Part shown: positions 50,682-60,329 of the stretch, one piece after another
How positions within the stretch are numbered: the first letter of the stretch is position 1
Layout of the letters: every line of letters begins with the position of its first letter
Source: Sphingosinicella sp. BN140058
Lineage (GTDB): Bacteria; Pseudomonadota; Alphaproteobacteria; Sphingomonadales; Sphingomonadaceae
Length of the DNA stretch: 64,000 nt
Direction of reading: 5' to 3'
NCBI RefSeq assembly: GCF_004135585.1
Contig: NZ_CP035501.1
Location: 3,605,501-3,669,500 of the forward strand
The notes under the pieces: model-generated
Told to the model about the DNA's origin: nothing
Databases searched by the model: none
Seen by the model: the letters and a program-made list of their open reading frames with translations, nothing else
Position numbers and translations under genes: made by a program

Positions 50682-53201
50682 GTGGCGGGCGAAGGCAACG
50701 GAGTCGTGCTCGGCTTCCTGAAATATGTGCTCGGCTTCGACAGCCTGGCGTTCGAGGAAGGTGCGGATCAGGCGCAGAAGCGGCTGAACAAGGTGCAGCG
50801 CAATCTGCAGCAGACGGCCGAGAAGTTCACCAACATCGGCGCCACCATGTCGATCGGCATCACCGCGCCGCTGACCCTGTTCGGGGTGAAGAGCGTCAAC
50901 GCCGCCTCCGACGCGGCCGAGCTGCAGAGCGCGTTCGACCAGACGTTCGGTGCGATGTCGGCGCAGATGACCGAATGGGCACGGGTCACCGGCGACGCGA
51001 TGGGGCGGTCGACGCAGGAGATCCAGGGCGCCGCCAACACCTTCGGCATGTTCTTCAACCAGGCGGCGCCGACGAAGAAGGCCGCAGCCGAGCTGTCCCA
51101 GCAATTCGCCGTGCTGGCGCAGGATCTCTCCAGCTTCTTCAACACCAGTCCCGACGAGGCGATGAACAAGCTTCGCTCCGGCCTCTCGGGCGAGAGCGAG
51201 CCGCTGCGCGACTTTGGCGTGTTCCTCTCCGACGCGGCGGTGCAGGCCAAGGCGCTGGAGATGGGCCTGAAGGGGGTCAACAACCCGCTTACCGAGCAGG
51301 AGAAGATCCTCGCCCGCGCCAACGTCATCATGGAGCAGACCAAGACTGCCCAGGGCGACGTTGCGCGCACGAGCTCCGGCACGGCCAACCAGATCCGCGC
51401 CGCCCAGGCGGCCTGGGAAGAGCTTTCGATCACCTTCGGCACCAAGCTGCTGCCGGTAATCACGCCGCTGGTCGGCATCGCCGCGGATCTGCTCAACGCC
51501 TTCTCAGGCCTGTCGCCGCAGGTGCAGAGCTTCGCCGTCGGTGCTGCTGCCGTTGCTGCCGCGCTGGGCCCGATCCTCGTTGGCGTCGGCGGGCTGATCA
51601 ATGTCGGCGCAACCCTGCTGCCGATGGTTGGAGGATGGGCGACGAGCTTCGGGGCTGCGGCGACGGCCGCCGGAGGTGTCGGCGCCGTGCTGGTGCCGTT
51701 GCTGCCGATCGTCGCTGCCATGGCCGCCGCCGCGGCCGCCGCCTACCTGGCTTGGAAGAACTGGGACACGATCGGCCCGATGCTGTCGGAGCTGTGGTCG
51801 ACGATCTCCGCTGCCTTGGGCCCGCCGCTCATCCATCTGTTCGACACGGTCAAGCAGACGCTGAGCGAGCTCTGGAACGGGCCGTTCGGCGAAGGCGTGC
51901 GGCAGGCGGCCAAGCTTTGGCTGCAGTTCGAGGTTGCGACGGTGAAGGCCGTCGGCCCGGTAGCGCTCGCTCTGCTCCGCGGCTTCATCACCACGATCGG
52001 CGAGGTGTTCGCCCAGGTCGGCCGCATCCTCAACGTCGCGGCCGCGCTGCTCAAAGGCGATTTCTCCGGAGCCTGGGAAGGCGCGAAGGCCGTCGTGACC
52101 AACGTCGTGACCGGCATCGGCCGCGTCATCGAATCCATGGTGCCCGGCGCGATCGCGGCGGTGACCGCGCTCTACAATGGCGTGAAGACGTGGATCAGCG
52201 ACAAGCTGAACGCGATCTTCGAAAGTGCCAAGGCGAAGATCCAGAGCGTGGGCGACAAGTTCAAGTGGCTCTGGGACGTCGTCGTCGGCCACTCATACAT
52301 CCCGGACATGGTCGACGCGATCGGCGTGCATATGGCGCGCCTGGACGGCCTGATGGTGCAGCCGGTGACCAAGGCCACCGGCGCAGCGGGCGCGGCCTTC
52401 CGCGAGCTGCAGGCAACCGCCGGCGGGATCTTCGAGCGGCTTTTCCCCGAGCAGGCGCGCTACAACCAGTATCTCACTGACATGAAGGCGCTGGAGGCTT
52501 ACGCCAACGCGGCGAAGATGCCCGTGGATCAGCTCGCCGAGGCGATGCGCCGGCTGCACAAGGAATATGTCGGCCTGGCGCCGAACGATCAGCCGGAGCT
52601 GCCGCAGCTCGAAGGCCTGATCGATCCGGACAGGCTCGGAACCATTGCCGTGGGCGGGGATCTCGATCGCATTCTGGATCAGGTCGCAAACAAGTCTCTG
52701 CCGGATTTCTCCAAGTCGGCGCTCGAGCATACCGGCGAAGTCGCACTCGGCTTCGCGCACATGGCGGAGTCGGTCGCTGGATCGATCAGCGACATGGTCT
52801 CCGCTTTCAAAGCCGGGAACATTTGGGACAAGATCGCCGGCGTCGCTGATATGATCGGCACCGTCATCAAGGGGGTGCAGGGCTTTGGCGGCTTCGGCGG
52901 CCCGCAGACCAGCTTCGGGGGCTTTCGCGCCGCTGGCGGGCCGACCGTGCCCGGCAAGAGCTACGTCGTGGGCGAGAACGGGCCGGAGTGGTTCACGCCC
53001 GGCGCTCGCGGCTTCGTCACGCCGAACAACGACAATGGCCGTCGCTCCCGCGTCGAAATCGTCCCCTCGCCCTATTTCACAGCCGTGGTCGACGGCCGCG
53101 CCGAGAGTGTCGCCGCGCCGCTGGCCGCGCGTGCCGAGATGGGCGGCGCGGCCCGGGCCCGCGTCTCCAGTCTGCAGCAGCAGCGGCGGCGGTTGCCATG
53201 A
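50682..53201 (+). CDS. Tail tape measure protein
   Basis: An 839-residue protein that sets tail length. Starts LGFDSLAFEEGADQAQKRLN with a long coiled-coil region, then the TP901-type core (MSIGITAPLTLFGVKSVNAA, SDAAELQSAFDQTFGAMSAQ, DEAMNKLRSGLSGESEPLRD), hydrophobic segments about 280-350, and a C-terminal helix-rich part ending GENGPEWFTPGARGFVTPN. GTG start behind GGGAGG. Stop overlaps the next ATG. Confidence 0.94.
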   Translation: MAGEGNGVVLGFLKYVLGFDSLAFEEGADQAQKRLNKVQRNLQQTAEKFTNIGATMSIGITAPLTLFGVKSVNAASDAAELQSAFDQTFGAMSAQMTEWARVTGDAMGRSTQEIQGAANTFGMFFNQAAPTKKAAAELSQQFAVLAQDLSSFFNTSPDEAMNKLRSGLSGESEPLRDFGVFLSDAAVQAKALEMGLKGVNNPLTEQEKILARANVIMEQTKTAQGDVARTSSGTANQIRAAQAAWEELSITFGTKLLPVITPLVGIAADLLNAFSGLSPQVQSFAVGAAAVAAALGPILVGVGGLINVGATLLPMVGGWATSFGAAATAAGGVGAVLVPLLPIVAAMAAAAAAAYLAWKNWDTIGPMLSELWSTISAALGPPLIHLFDTVKQTLSELWNGPFGEGVRQAAKLWLQFEVATVKAVGPVALALLRGFITTIGEVFAQVGRILNVAAALLKGDFSGAWEGAKAVVTNVVTGIGRVIESMVPGAIAAVTALYNGVKTWISDKLNAIFESAKAKIQSVGDKFKWLWDVVVGHSYIPDMVDAIGVHMARLDGLMVQPVTKATGAAGAAFRELQATAGGIFERLFPEQARYNQYLTDMKALEAYANAAKMPVDQLAEAMRRLHKEYVGLAPNDQPELPQLEGLIDPDRLGTIAVGGDLDRILDQVANKSLPDFSKSALEHTGEVALGFAHMAESVAGSISDMVSAFKAGNIWDKIAGVADMIGTVIKGVQGFGGFGGPQTSFGGFRAAGGPTVPGKSYVVGENGPEWFTPGARGFVTPNNDNGRRSRVEIVPSPYFTAVVDGRAESVAAPLAARAEMGGAARARVSSLQQQRRRLP

Positions 53202-53791
53202 TCGAGCTGCCCTATGAAGCGGTGCCGAACGGCGCCACGCCCGCCTATCTCGATTTCGGCGGCTTCCTGACGCCGGGGCTTGGCGGCCGCGTGCAGCGCA
53301 TCGATCGCATGGGCAATCGCTTCCGCGTCGCCTTCACCTTTCCGCCCATGGAGGCGGATGGCCTCGGCCGCATCGTTGTGTCTCGGCTGATCCGGGCGAA
53401 GACGGAGGGGATCCGGATCGAGCTCCCCCAACTGGGCTTCAAGCTGGGCGCACCCGGCGCACCGCGGGTGAACGGCGGCGGCCAGGCCGGCAAGACGCTC
53501 GTCGTCGACGGGCTGACTCCCCGCTATCCCGTGCGCGAGGGCCAGTGGTTCAATCACGTCCGCGGCGCCGACGTGATGCTCTACAACGTCACCGCCGGCG
53601 TCGCCGCTGACGCTTCCGGCCAGGCCACGCTCGCGATCAGCCCGATGCTGCGGGTCGAGCCGCTCGACAACGATGTGATCAACTTCGCCCGCCCGGTGAT
53701 CCAGGGCTATGTTCATGGCGAAGATTGGCAGTGGCAGATGAGCCTCGCCCACCACCTCGGCATCGCCTTCGAGGTGGAGGAGTATGTCTGA
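53198..53791 (+). CDS. Distal-tail-like structural protein
   Basis: A 197-residue beta-rich protein (MIELPYEAVPNGATPAYLDF, PREGQWFNHVRGADVMLYNV, PMLRVEPLDNDVINFARPVI). Its position right after the tape measure is that of distal tail proteins, and the strands suit a ring-forming fold. Start ATG overlaps the tape-measure stop. Confidence 0.75.
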   Translation: MIELPYEAVPNGATPAYLDFGGFLTPGLGGRVQRIDRMGNRFRVAFTFPPMEADGLGRIVVSRLIRAKTEGIRIELPQLGFKLGAPGAPRVNGGGQAGKTLVVDGLTPRYPVREGQWFNHVRGADVMLYNVTAGVAADASGQATLAISPMLRVEPLDNDVINFARPVIQGYVHGEDWQWQMSLAHHLGIAFEVEEYV

Positions 53792-54432
53792 TGCCGTTCG
53801 CCGGTCAGAAGATCATGCTCGCCGGGCTGCTCGTCATGGAGCTGCCGACCAAGACAGTGCGGCTGTGCGACGGCGGCTTCCTCTATTGGGGCGGCGCCAA
53901 GTTCGAGAGCGTCGATGCCGATTTCGGCGCGATCGAGGGACTGGAGCCGGTGCTGGAAGGCGCCGGCGACGAAGCGCCCGGCGGCAAGCTGGTGTTCCTG
54001 CCGTCCAGCACGGCGGCGGCCGCCACGCTTTCCCGCCCCGATTTCCAGAATTCCCGCGTCCGCTTCTACCTGGCGGAGGTCAACGAGGCGACCGGAGCGG
54101 TGATCGGCACGCCCGAATTGCTGTTCGACGGGCTGCTCGACAAGACGGACCTGAAGCTCAGCAGGGGCACGCGGCGCCTGGAGGTGGATTTCATCTCCAC
54201 GGCCGAGCGGCTGTTCCTCATCAACGAAGGCAACGTCCTCTCCTCTCGCTTCCACAAGAGCGTGTGGCCGGGCGAGCTTGGGCTGGACAATGCCACCGGC
54301 CTGCAGGTGTCCGTAGCCTGGGGCGTGGCCGGGCCGCCGCGCGGCAGCATCACCAGCGCCGCCGGCGGTGGCGGCGGCAGCGGCTTCGGCGCCAGCCTGC
54401 TCCGGGCGCTCGAGCTGGCGGACGCGCAATGA
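53791..54432 (+). CDS. Tail tip structural protein, DUF2163-like position
   Basis: A 213-residue protein: LLVMELPTKTVRLCDGGFLY, FGAIEGLEPVLEGAGDEAPG, and RGTRRLEVDFISTAERLFLI. Its order (distal tail, this gene, NlpC-like gene, J-like gene) is that of gene-transfer-agent-type tails where a DUF2163/hub protein is found. The C-terminus has a Gly-rich stretch. Start shares one base with the previous stop. Confidence 0.7.
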   Translation: MPFAGQKIMLAGLLVMELPTKTVRLCDGGFLYWGGAKFESVDADFGAIEGLEPVLEGAGDEAPGGKLVFLPSSTAAAATLSRPDFQNSRVRFYLAEVNEATGAVIGTPELLFDGLLDKTDLKLSRGTRRLEVDFISTAERLFLINEGNVLSSRFHKSVWPGELGLDNATGLQVSVAWGVAGPPRGSITSAAGGGGGSGFGASLLRALELADAQ

Positions 54433-54839
54433 ACCCTCTGCTGGTGCGCCAGGTCGCGACGGCCCGAACGATCGACCGTTTCCGCCAGGCGCCGCACGCC
54501 TGGGGCACGGCCGATTGCTGGCAGATGGCCCGCTTCCACCTGCGGGGCATGAAGGTGAAGCTGCCGCGCTGCCGCGCCTACAAATCGGCGATCGGCGCAA
54601 AAAGGGCGCTGCGCGAGATGGGCTTCGACACCCTGGAAGGCCTGCTCGATTCCTTTCTGCTCCGCATCGCGCCGGCTGAGGCGCTGCTCGGCGACATCGT
54701 TCTGATGCAGGGCGACGCGTTGTTCGACGCGATCACGATCAGCGTCGGCGAGAAGGTAATCGGGTGGCACCAGGAAGACATGAGCCGCCTGTCCAACATC
54801 ATGCCGATCGAGACGATCGGCGCGTGGAGAGCGATCTAG
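54429..54839 (+). CDS. NlpC/P60-like tail peptidase (DUF6950 type)
   Basis: A 136-residue protein with WGTADCWQMARFHLRGMK, whose Cys would be the nucleophile of a papain-like fold. The predicted partner His/Asp cannot be set with confidence (a His occurs in IGWHQEDMSRL). Similar proteins in this position cut peptidoglycan during DNA injection. ATGA overlap upstream; the next gene begins 1 base later. Confidence 0.75.
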   Translation: MNPLLVRQVATARTIDRFRQAPHAWGTADCWQMARFHLRGMKVKLPRCRAYKSAIGAKRALREMGFDTLEGLLDSFLLRIAPAEALLGDIVLMQGDALFDAITISVGEKVIGWHQEDMSRLSNIMPIETIGAWRAI

Positions 54840-56891
54840 ATGTCGGGTGTGTTCAAGGCGGTGGGCTCGATCGCCAGCGTCGTCGCGCTGGTGCCCGGCC
54901 CTTGGCAGCCGATCGCCCAAGCCGTTGCGGTGGTCGCCTCCGTCGGCGCGGCGCTGACGGCCAAGCCGCCGGCGGCGCGCGGATCGATCAGCCAGATCCA
55001 GATCGGCGCCAATCTGCCCACGCCCTACCTGATGGGCCGCACCTATATCGGCGGCAACCAGGAACATGATGTCGGCTATGGCGGCAGCAAGAACCCGTAT
55101 CGCTCGATGGTGTTCGTCTACAGCGGTGCCGGGCCGATCCAATCGATCGAGGCCTTCCAGGCCGATTACACCACCATCAACTTCTCCGGTGCGGCCGCCA
55201 CCGGCTATTATGCCGGCTTCCTGTGGCGATCCACCCAGCTGGGGGCTTGTCCGGAGCCCTCGGCCCTTTCGGGCCCGCAGGGCGCGATCCCGCGCTGGGG
55301 CGCCGCCTACAAGCTCTCGGGCTACGCCGCGAGCCTCGTTACGCTCAAGTTCGACAAGGACGGCAAGCGCTTCGCCTCCGGCGTGCCGCAGTTCGGGATC
55401 GTGGCCCGCGGGGTGAAGGTTTACGATCCGCGGCAGGACAGCACCTATCCCGGCGGGTCCGGGTCTGCCCGGCCCCTGCAGGAAACGACCTATGTCGGCG
55501 GCACGGCGGCCGAAAACCCGGGGTGTCACGGCGTCACCTATGCCCTGGGCCGGTACCAGAACGGCAAGAAGGTGATGGGCTGCGGCTTCGCCGTCGACGC
55601 GATCGATTGGCCGGCCTGGGTCGGCTTCGCGAACGTCTGCGACGCCAATGGCTGGAAGATCGGCGGCGCGGTGTACGAGCCGGGCAGCCGCTGGGACAAT
55701 CTGAAGGCGATCTGCGAGGCCGGGGGCGGCGAGCCCTTCTTCGCCGGCGGCAAGCTCAGCGTCCGCTACAGCGCGCCCAAGGTCTCTCTGTTCACGATCA
55801 CCGGCGACGATCTCGCTGACGGCGACTATTCGGTGCCGGCGATGACGAGCTGGCGCGATCGCAAGAACAGCGTGGTGCCGAAGATCCGGCTCGAAACCCA
55901 CAAATGGGAATATGTTCAGCTCGATGCCGTCACCGTCGCCAGCCTTGTGGCGGAGGATGGTGAGGAGAAGCAGGAGGAGGTGCCGTTCAGCCTCGTTCAG
56001 GAGAAGGACCAGGCGGCCGAGCTCGCCGCCTACCGCGTCGTCAACAGCCGCGAATTCGGCCCGATCGTGCTGCCGTGCAAGCCCTGGCTGGCCGCCTACC
56101 GCCCGGGCGAGGTCGGCACGGTGAACATCCCCGAGCTCGGCCTCGTCAATCAGCTGTGCGAGATCCGCCAGCGCCAGGTCGACGTGGCGCGGGCCGTCGT
56201 CACCCTGTCGCTGATGAGCGAGAGCACCGTCAAACATGCCTACGCGCTCGGCCAGAGCGGCACGGCGCCGGCGACGCCGACGATCACCGGGGGCGAGGAT
56301 CTCGACACCGCCGTCTCGGACGCCAACAGCAGCGCGCCGATCGTCGTCGCGGATGACGCGGCGATGGTGGCGCTGGACGTCGTCGCCGGCACCACGGTGA
56401 AGGTCACCGCCACCGGCCAGACGTGGCAGCGCAACGACGCCGCCGGCGGCAGCGTGGCCGGGTGGACCCTGATCGGCAACACGGCGGCCGCAACCGCGGC
56501 CACCACCGCCTTCACGCCGGTGGGCACGATCGTCGGCACGAACGTGCAGGATGCGATCGCCGAGCTGGCGGCGGTGCCGGCGACGACGGCGGTGACGCTC
56601 GCCACCGGATGGTCGAACCTCGGCAGCCCTTATGGTGGGGCGCTCGTCCGCCGCGCCGAGGACGGCCTGATCGCGGTGCAGGGGACGGTTATCGGCAGCG
56701 GCACGGCAACGACGCTGATCGGCACTCTCCCCGCCGGATATCGCCCCGGGCAGACCCGCTTCTTCGCCGGCCAGAACGGCAGCGTCATCCGCACCCTGGA
56801 GGTTCGCGCCAACGGCGAGATCTACGTCGGCGGCACCGGCACCGACACGACGACGTCGGTGAGCCTCAGCTCCATCCTCTTCTACCCGTAA
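54840..56891 (+). CDS. Central tail tip / host-specificity protein (J-like)
   Basis: A 683-residue protein. The start (VVALVPGPWQPIAQAVAVVA) is hydrophobic, as in tail-tip proteins. GANLPTPYLMGRTYIGGNQE and YKLSGYAASLVTLKFDKDGK match the family; the long middle ends IPELGLVNQLCEIRQRQVDV. The last 190 residues are Ala/Thr-rich beta repeats (TGQTWQRNDAAGGSVAGWTL; YRPGQTRFFAGQNGSVIRTL) that probably form a receptor-binding tip. Contact with the host envelope is inferred. Confidence 0.85.
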   Translation: MSGVFKAVGSIASVVALVPGPWQPIAQAVAVVASVGAALTAKPPAARGSISQIQIGANLPTPYLMGRTYIGGNQEHDVGYGGSKNPYRSMVFVYSGAGPIQSIEAFQADYTTINFSGAAATGYYAGFLWRSTQLGACPEPSALSGPQGAIPRWGAAYKLSGYAASLVTLKFDKDGKRFASGVPQFGIVARGVKVYDPRQDSTYPGGSGSARPLQETTYVGGTAAENPGCHGVTYALGRYQNGKKVMGCGFAVDAIDWPAWVGFANVCDANGWKIGGAVYEPGSRWDNLKAICEAGGGEPFFAGGKLSVRYSAPKVSLFTITGDDLADGDYSVPAMTSWRDRKNSVVPKIRLETHKWEYVQLDAVTVASLVAEDGEEKQEEVPFSLVQEKDQAAELAAYRVVNSREFGPIVLPCKPWLAAYRPGEVGTVNIPELGLVNQLCEIRQRQVDVARAVVTLSLMSESTVKHAYALGQSGTAPATPTITGGEDLDTAVSDANSSAPIVVADDAAMVALDVVAGTTVKVTATGQTWQRNDAAGGSVAGWTLIGNTAAATAATTAFTPVGTIVGTNVQDAIAELAAVPATTAVTLATGWSNLGSPYGGALVRRAEDGLIAVQGTVIGSGTATTLIGTLPAGYRPGQTRFFAGQNGSVIRTLEVRANGEIYVGGTGTDTTTSVSLSSILFYP

Positions 56892-56908
56892 CCACGGAGA
56901 CCATTCAC

Positions 56909-57304
56909 ATGCCAAGCACGGGACGGCGCGACCTGGTCGCGAACCGGTGGGAGCCGTTCGTCCACACGATCGACTTCGAAGGGCTCGATCTCACCGGCGC
57001 CGCCTTCAAGCTGCAGGTTCGCCTCTACCCGGATGCGCCGGGCGCGCCCCTGGTCGATCTCGCCACCGTCGGATCCGCGGGAACGCAGGGCGTTCGGCTG
57101 CTCGGCGTTGAGACGGGGGCGGGCCTGCCGATCAGCCACGTCAGCATCCGCATCAACGAGCCCGTGGTGGAGGGCCTGCCCAGCCCTGCGGAGATCGGGC
57201 GCGATACCGATCTCTACTACGACCTTCAGATCACCCCGGTCGGCAGCGACAAGTTTCGGGTGATCGAGGGGAAATTCACCGTCCACGCAGGAGTGACCCA
57301 ATAA
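56909..57304 (+). CDS. Small tail protein, 131 aa
   Basis: MPSTGRRDLVANRWEPFVHT then FEGLDLTGAAFKLQVRLYPD, and strands to the end (YYDLQITPVGSDKFRVIEGK). Beta-sandwich-like; resembles small proteins placed between tip and fibre genes. Function unproven. Shares one base with the spike gene start. Confidence 0.7.
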   Translation: MPSTGRRDLVANRWEPFVHTIDFEGLDLTGAAFKLQVRLYPDAPGAPLVDLATVGSAGTQGVRLLGVETGAGLPISHVSIRINEPVVEGLPSPAEIGRDTDLYYDLQITPVGSDKFRVIEGKFTVHAGVTQ

Positions 57305-59508
57305 TGGCCGACACCATCGTCAGGATCGTCGAGAACGAAACCAAGGTGATCGTCGGCGGTGCGTCGCTGCTGGCGCCCTACACCGCCTCCGCCAGCGCCT
57401 CGGCGATCGCTGCTGCCGCATCGGCTGCCGAGGCGGAGCTGGACGCTGATCGCGCGGAGATCGCCGCCGATGCCGCGGCGCTCAACGCCGACATGTATCC
57501 GACAACGGCAGCCGGCCTGGCGGCCACCACCAACGGCCAGTATTTCACCGTGCCGGGCGCCGGGTCGGTCTATGCGACGCTCTATCGCAACGATGCCGGT
57601 GCCGCGACGATCGTCGCCGATTATCCGGCGGCGGCCTCCGCCATCTACTCGATCGGCCTGTTCACCCAGGCATGGACCAAGGCGCTGCCGGCGAGCGTCA
57701 CCACCGTACGCACCACGGGCTATTCGGCCGAAGGCATCGGCGCCGCCCACTATATCTACGATCCCGCAGTGACGGCGGCTTACGTGACCGCGAACCCGCG
57801 GGTGGCGTTCCGGACGGTGAATGGGCGGGGGTTCAGGCTGGCGATTGAGCAGCGCTGGACGATCGAGATGTTTGGTGGGCGAGGAGACCTTGTGCTCCTC
57901 AACTCTGACGGTAACTTCCCGGGCGATCTGCCGCCTACAAAAACGGACAACAAGCCGGCGTTCGACGCATATTGGCGCTACTACCAGTTCCACATGGAGA
58001 GCGCTTATCGAAATGCGGCTCCCGTGCTGCATTTTGGCATGGCTGGCTATTATTTTTCGGCGAAGCTGGAGCCGTACACGATGATCAATCTGCAGGGTTC
58101 CGGCGCCGACGGTTCCGCAGCTGCAGGCACGCTGTTTCGGTGGCCTGCGAACAGCGGCGGTGGCATCGTCATCAATCTTCATGATTCCGGAGACGGTGGC
58201 AAAATCGTTTGGGGCAGTCGTGGTGGCTCAGCTGAGGGCGGAAGTCCCGGCGGCGGCGCTGTCGGAAGCATCATTCGTGACATCTATTTTGTCGGCGGTG
58301 GCGGGGCGCGTGACGACGTGTCCCATGGTATCTGGGCACGAGCCACGTGCCGCGTGATCGATTGTGTTTTCGACAGCTTCGAAGGCGCTGGGCTCAAAGT
58401 GAACGGCACCTATGGCGGAAGTGGCGCCGAGTACGGCGGACCAAACCAGAGCTATTTCGTGCGCTGTACCTTCAGGAACAATAAGGGCCTGGCGTCGTGC
58501 TGGGTGCGTGAAGCCGACGCCAACGCGTGCACTTTCGATAGCATTCGCATCAAGGATGCCTGGGGTATCGGCATTCTGGAAGAGAGCAAATTCGGCAATG
58601 TCTGGATCAATCCGCAGCTCGATGGCTCGGGGGACGTCCGAAGCGCTGCCGAGGGTCGGGGCCGCGTGCAATATGGCGGCCGCGCCTACAAGCTGGTCAA
58701 GTCACGGGACAAGGGAACGATCCCGTCAAGCGATCCCAACGTCTGGGTCGATTATGGGCCGGTCAGCGCGTCGGATCCGTACTGGCCGGCGTGGAGCGCC
58801 GCCACGGATTACACCTCGGGCGCAGGCATGCTGATAGAGGGATCCCTCAACACCTCGGCGGTCTTCGGCGGCTATTCTGAGAATCTACTGGTCAACACCG
58901 TCTTCTCCGGCGCGATCATGTTCGGCGGAACGTTCACGCCCTACAACCATCAGAACAACCATTTCTTCCACGGCAACAGCGAGATGGGAAAGGGCGTGTT
59001 CAACACCAACGCGCTCGGCGTGCTTCGCAATTGGCCATCAGGGTCGCCATTTGGGGCCTACAGCTATGCCGGCTTGGGCATGATCTTCGGCGGCGGCCAC
59101 CCGAATATCTTCACCCACTATGACGACGTCGACGGCAAGCGGCTCTGCTATTTCCGCAATCCGCAGGGTGACTACGTTTACCAGGATGCCGAATATGGCA
59201 GCTCCGGCAACCTGATCCGCTACACCACCGGCAAGAACACGGCCGTCAATTTCGGCCGCGCATCGCCGCAGCCGTGGGTGAACTTCTTCGGCAAGTTCGC
59301 CATGCTGAACCCGGACAACCCGAGCGATACCAGTCCCAAGATCATCGGCTATGCTAGCGCCTTCACCAATGGGGCGCAGGTTGCCAAAGGGGAGATCCGC
59401 TTCAACACGAACCCGACACCGGGCGGGAAGGTGGGCTGGGTCTGCACTACCGCAGGAATCGTCGGTTCGACGGCCGTCATCAAAGCGTTCGGATCGATCG
59501 ATCCCTAA
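57304..59508 (+). CDS. Tail spike/fibre with probable beta-helix
   Basis: A 734-residue receptor-binding protein. N-terminal particle-binding part with an Ala-rich helix (ASASASAIAAAASAAEAELD), then from about 180 repeating Gly/Asn-rich strands (GIWARATCRVIDCVFDSFEG, YFVRCTFRNNKGLASCWVRE, ANACTFDSIRIKDAWGIGIL) typical of a right-handed parallel beta-helix, as in spikes that bind or cut polysaccharide. Base composition of 57,850-58,650 is more AT-rich than neighbours, a sign of exchange between phages. Its end overlaps the end of the opposite-strand methyltransferase by 4 bp. Confidence 0.85.
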   Translation: MADTIVRIVENETKVIVGGASLLAPYTASASASAIAAAASAAEAELDADRAEIAADAAALNADMYPTTAAGLAATTNGQYFTVPGAGSVYATLYRNDAGAATIVADYPAAASAIYSIGLFTQAWTKALPASVTTVRTTGYSAEGIGAAHYIYDPAVTAAYVTANPRVAFRTVNGRGFRLAIEQRWTIEMFGGRGDLVLLNSDGNFPGDLPPTKTDNKPAFDAYWRYYQFHMESAYRNAAPVLHFGMAGYYFSAKLEPYTMINLQGSGADGSAAAGTLFRWPANSGGGIVINLHDSGDGGKIVWGSRGGSAEGGSPGGGAVGSIIRDIYFVGGGGARDDVSHGIWARATCRVIDCVFDSFEGAGLKVNGTYGGSGAEYGGPNQSYFVRCTFRNNKGLASCWVREADANACTFDSIRIKDAWGIGILEESKFGNVWINPQLDGSGDVRSAAEGRGRVQYGGRAYKLVKSRDKGTIPSSDPNVWVDYGPVSASDPYWPAWSAATDYTSGAGMLIEGSLNTSAVFGGYSENLLVNTVFSGAIMFGGTFTPYNHQNNHFFHGNSEMGKGVFNTNALGVLRNWPSGSPFGAYSYAGLGMIFGGGHPNIFTHYDDVDGKRLCYFRNPQGDYVYQDAEYGSSGNLIRYTTGKNTAVNFGRASPQPWVNFFGKFAMLNPDNPSDTSPKIIGYASAFTNGAQVAKGEIRFNTNPTPGGKVGWVCTTAGIVGSTAVIKAFGSIDP

Positions 59509-60215
59509 GGCGCCTTCCGGGTGAACACGACGTCCATCTCAAGCAGCCTGCAGGCCTGCCAGTCGAAGCCGTTTTCCTTCGCCATCGCGATCTCGAACCC
59601 ACGCCGCTCCATCCATTGCACCATCTCGCAGAGGGTGGGCTGACCTTCGTAAAGCTCGCGCAAAGGTAGTTCGAGCTGAACCGACCGAAACCGCGAGATG
59701 TACGTTCCTGCGCCGGCCAGTACCTCCCGCTCGAAACCTTGGGTGTCGATCTTGAGGTAGGTTGCGCTGGTGATCGCATCGGGGTGGGCGTCGAGGAACT
59801 GGTCGAGGCGGACGATCGGCACGATCTCGCGCGCTTGCTCTTGCGCGCCGACGAACTTGGCGCTCGTATAGGCGCTAGGGCGCTTGAACGAACTGAAGAC
59901 GTGTGCGGTGGCGATGGAGATCTCGGCCTCCGAAGCTTCGTCGCCGAGCGCCAGGCGATGTGTGTTCCAATGCGGATCGTTCGCGGCGCGGGTCGCAAGA
60001 GTGCCGTAGACCTCGGCGATCGGCTCGAAGGAGATGATCCTGCCGCGGAAGCCACGTTCGCGCATCTCAAGTGCGAAATGACCTTCGTTGCCGCCGACGT
60101 CCAACAGTGTGTCGATACCTTCATGCTGCATGAAATCAGCGAAGCACGGGTGTTTGATCTTCTCGACACCTACCGCGCGCAGTGTCTTGCGGGCGAGTGA
60201 TCGCGCGTACGTCAT
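59505..60215 (-). CDS. FkbM-family methyltransferase (phage cargo gene)
   Basis: A 236-residue SAM-dependent O-methyltransferase of the FkbM type: SAM motif I LLDVGGNEGHFAL, IISFEPIAEVYGTL, and the typical ATYLKIDTQGFEREVLAG. Family members methylate sugars or secondary metabolites. It lies on the opposite strand between tail and lysis genes with its own AAGGA ribosome site, the signature of a lysogenic-conversion (moron) gene. It might methylate surface polysaccharide and so change phage receptors; that is inference. Confidence 0.88.
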   Translation of the reverse strand: MTYARSLARKTLRAVGVEKIKHPCFADFMQHEGIDTLLDVGGNEGHFALEMRERGFRGRIISFEPIAEVYGTLATRAANDPHWNTHRLALGDEASEAEISIATAHVFSSFKRPSAYTSAKFVGAQEQAREIVPIVRLDQFLDAHPDAITSATYLKIDTQGFEREVLAGAGTYISRFRSVQLELPLRELYEGQPTLCEMVQWMERRGFEIAMAKENGFDWQACRLLEMDVVFTRKAP

Positions 60216-60329
60216 CGATCCTTGGCTCCAATTCGAACCGCTGCGGAGGCGGTTCGCTTCGTCACGTCTCCGATTGCTCTCGCATAGGACGTGCCTGTTT
60301 CAAACGATTATCAGTGGGTGAGGGCCGAA

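Noticed and set aside
54066..56915. 949-codon open frame on the minus strand across tail genes
   Set aside because: Antisense to well-supported tail genes, no recognisable domain.
39741..59508. Gene transfer agent instead of a prophage
   Set aside because: The tail order is similar, but integrase, repressor, operators, replication genes and terminase-adjacent HNH indicate an autonomous phage.
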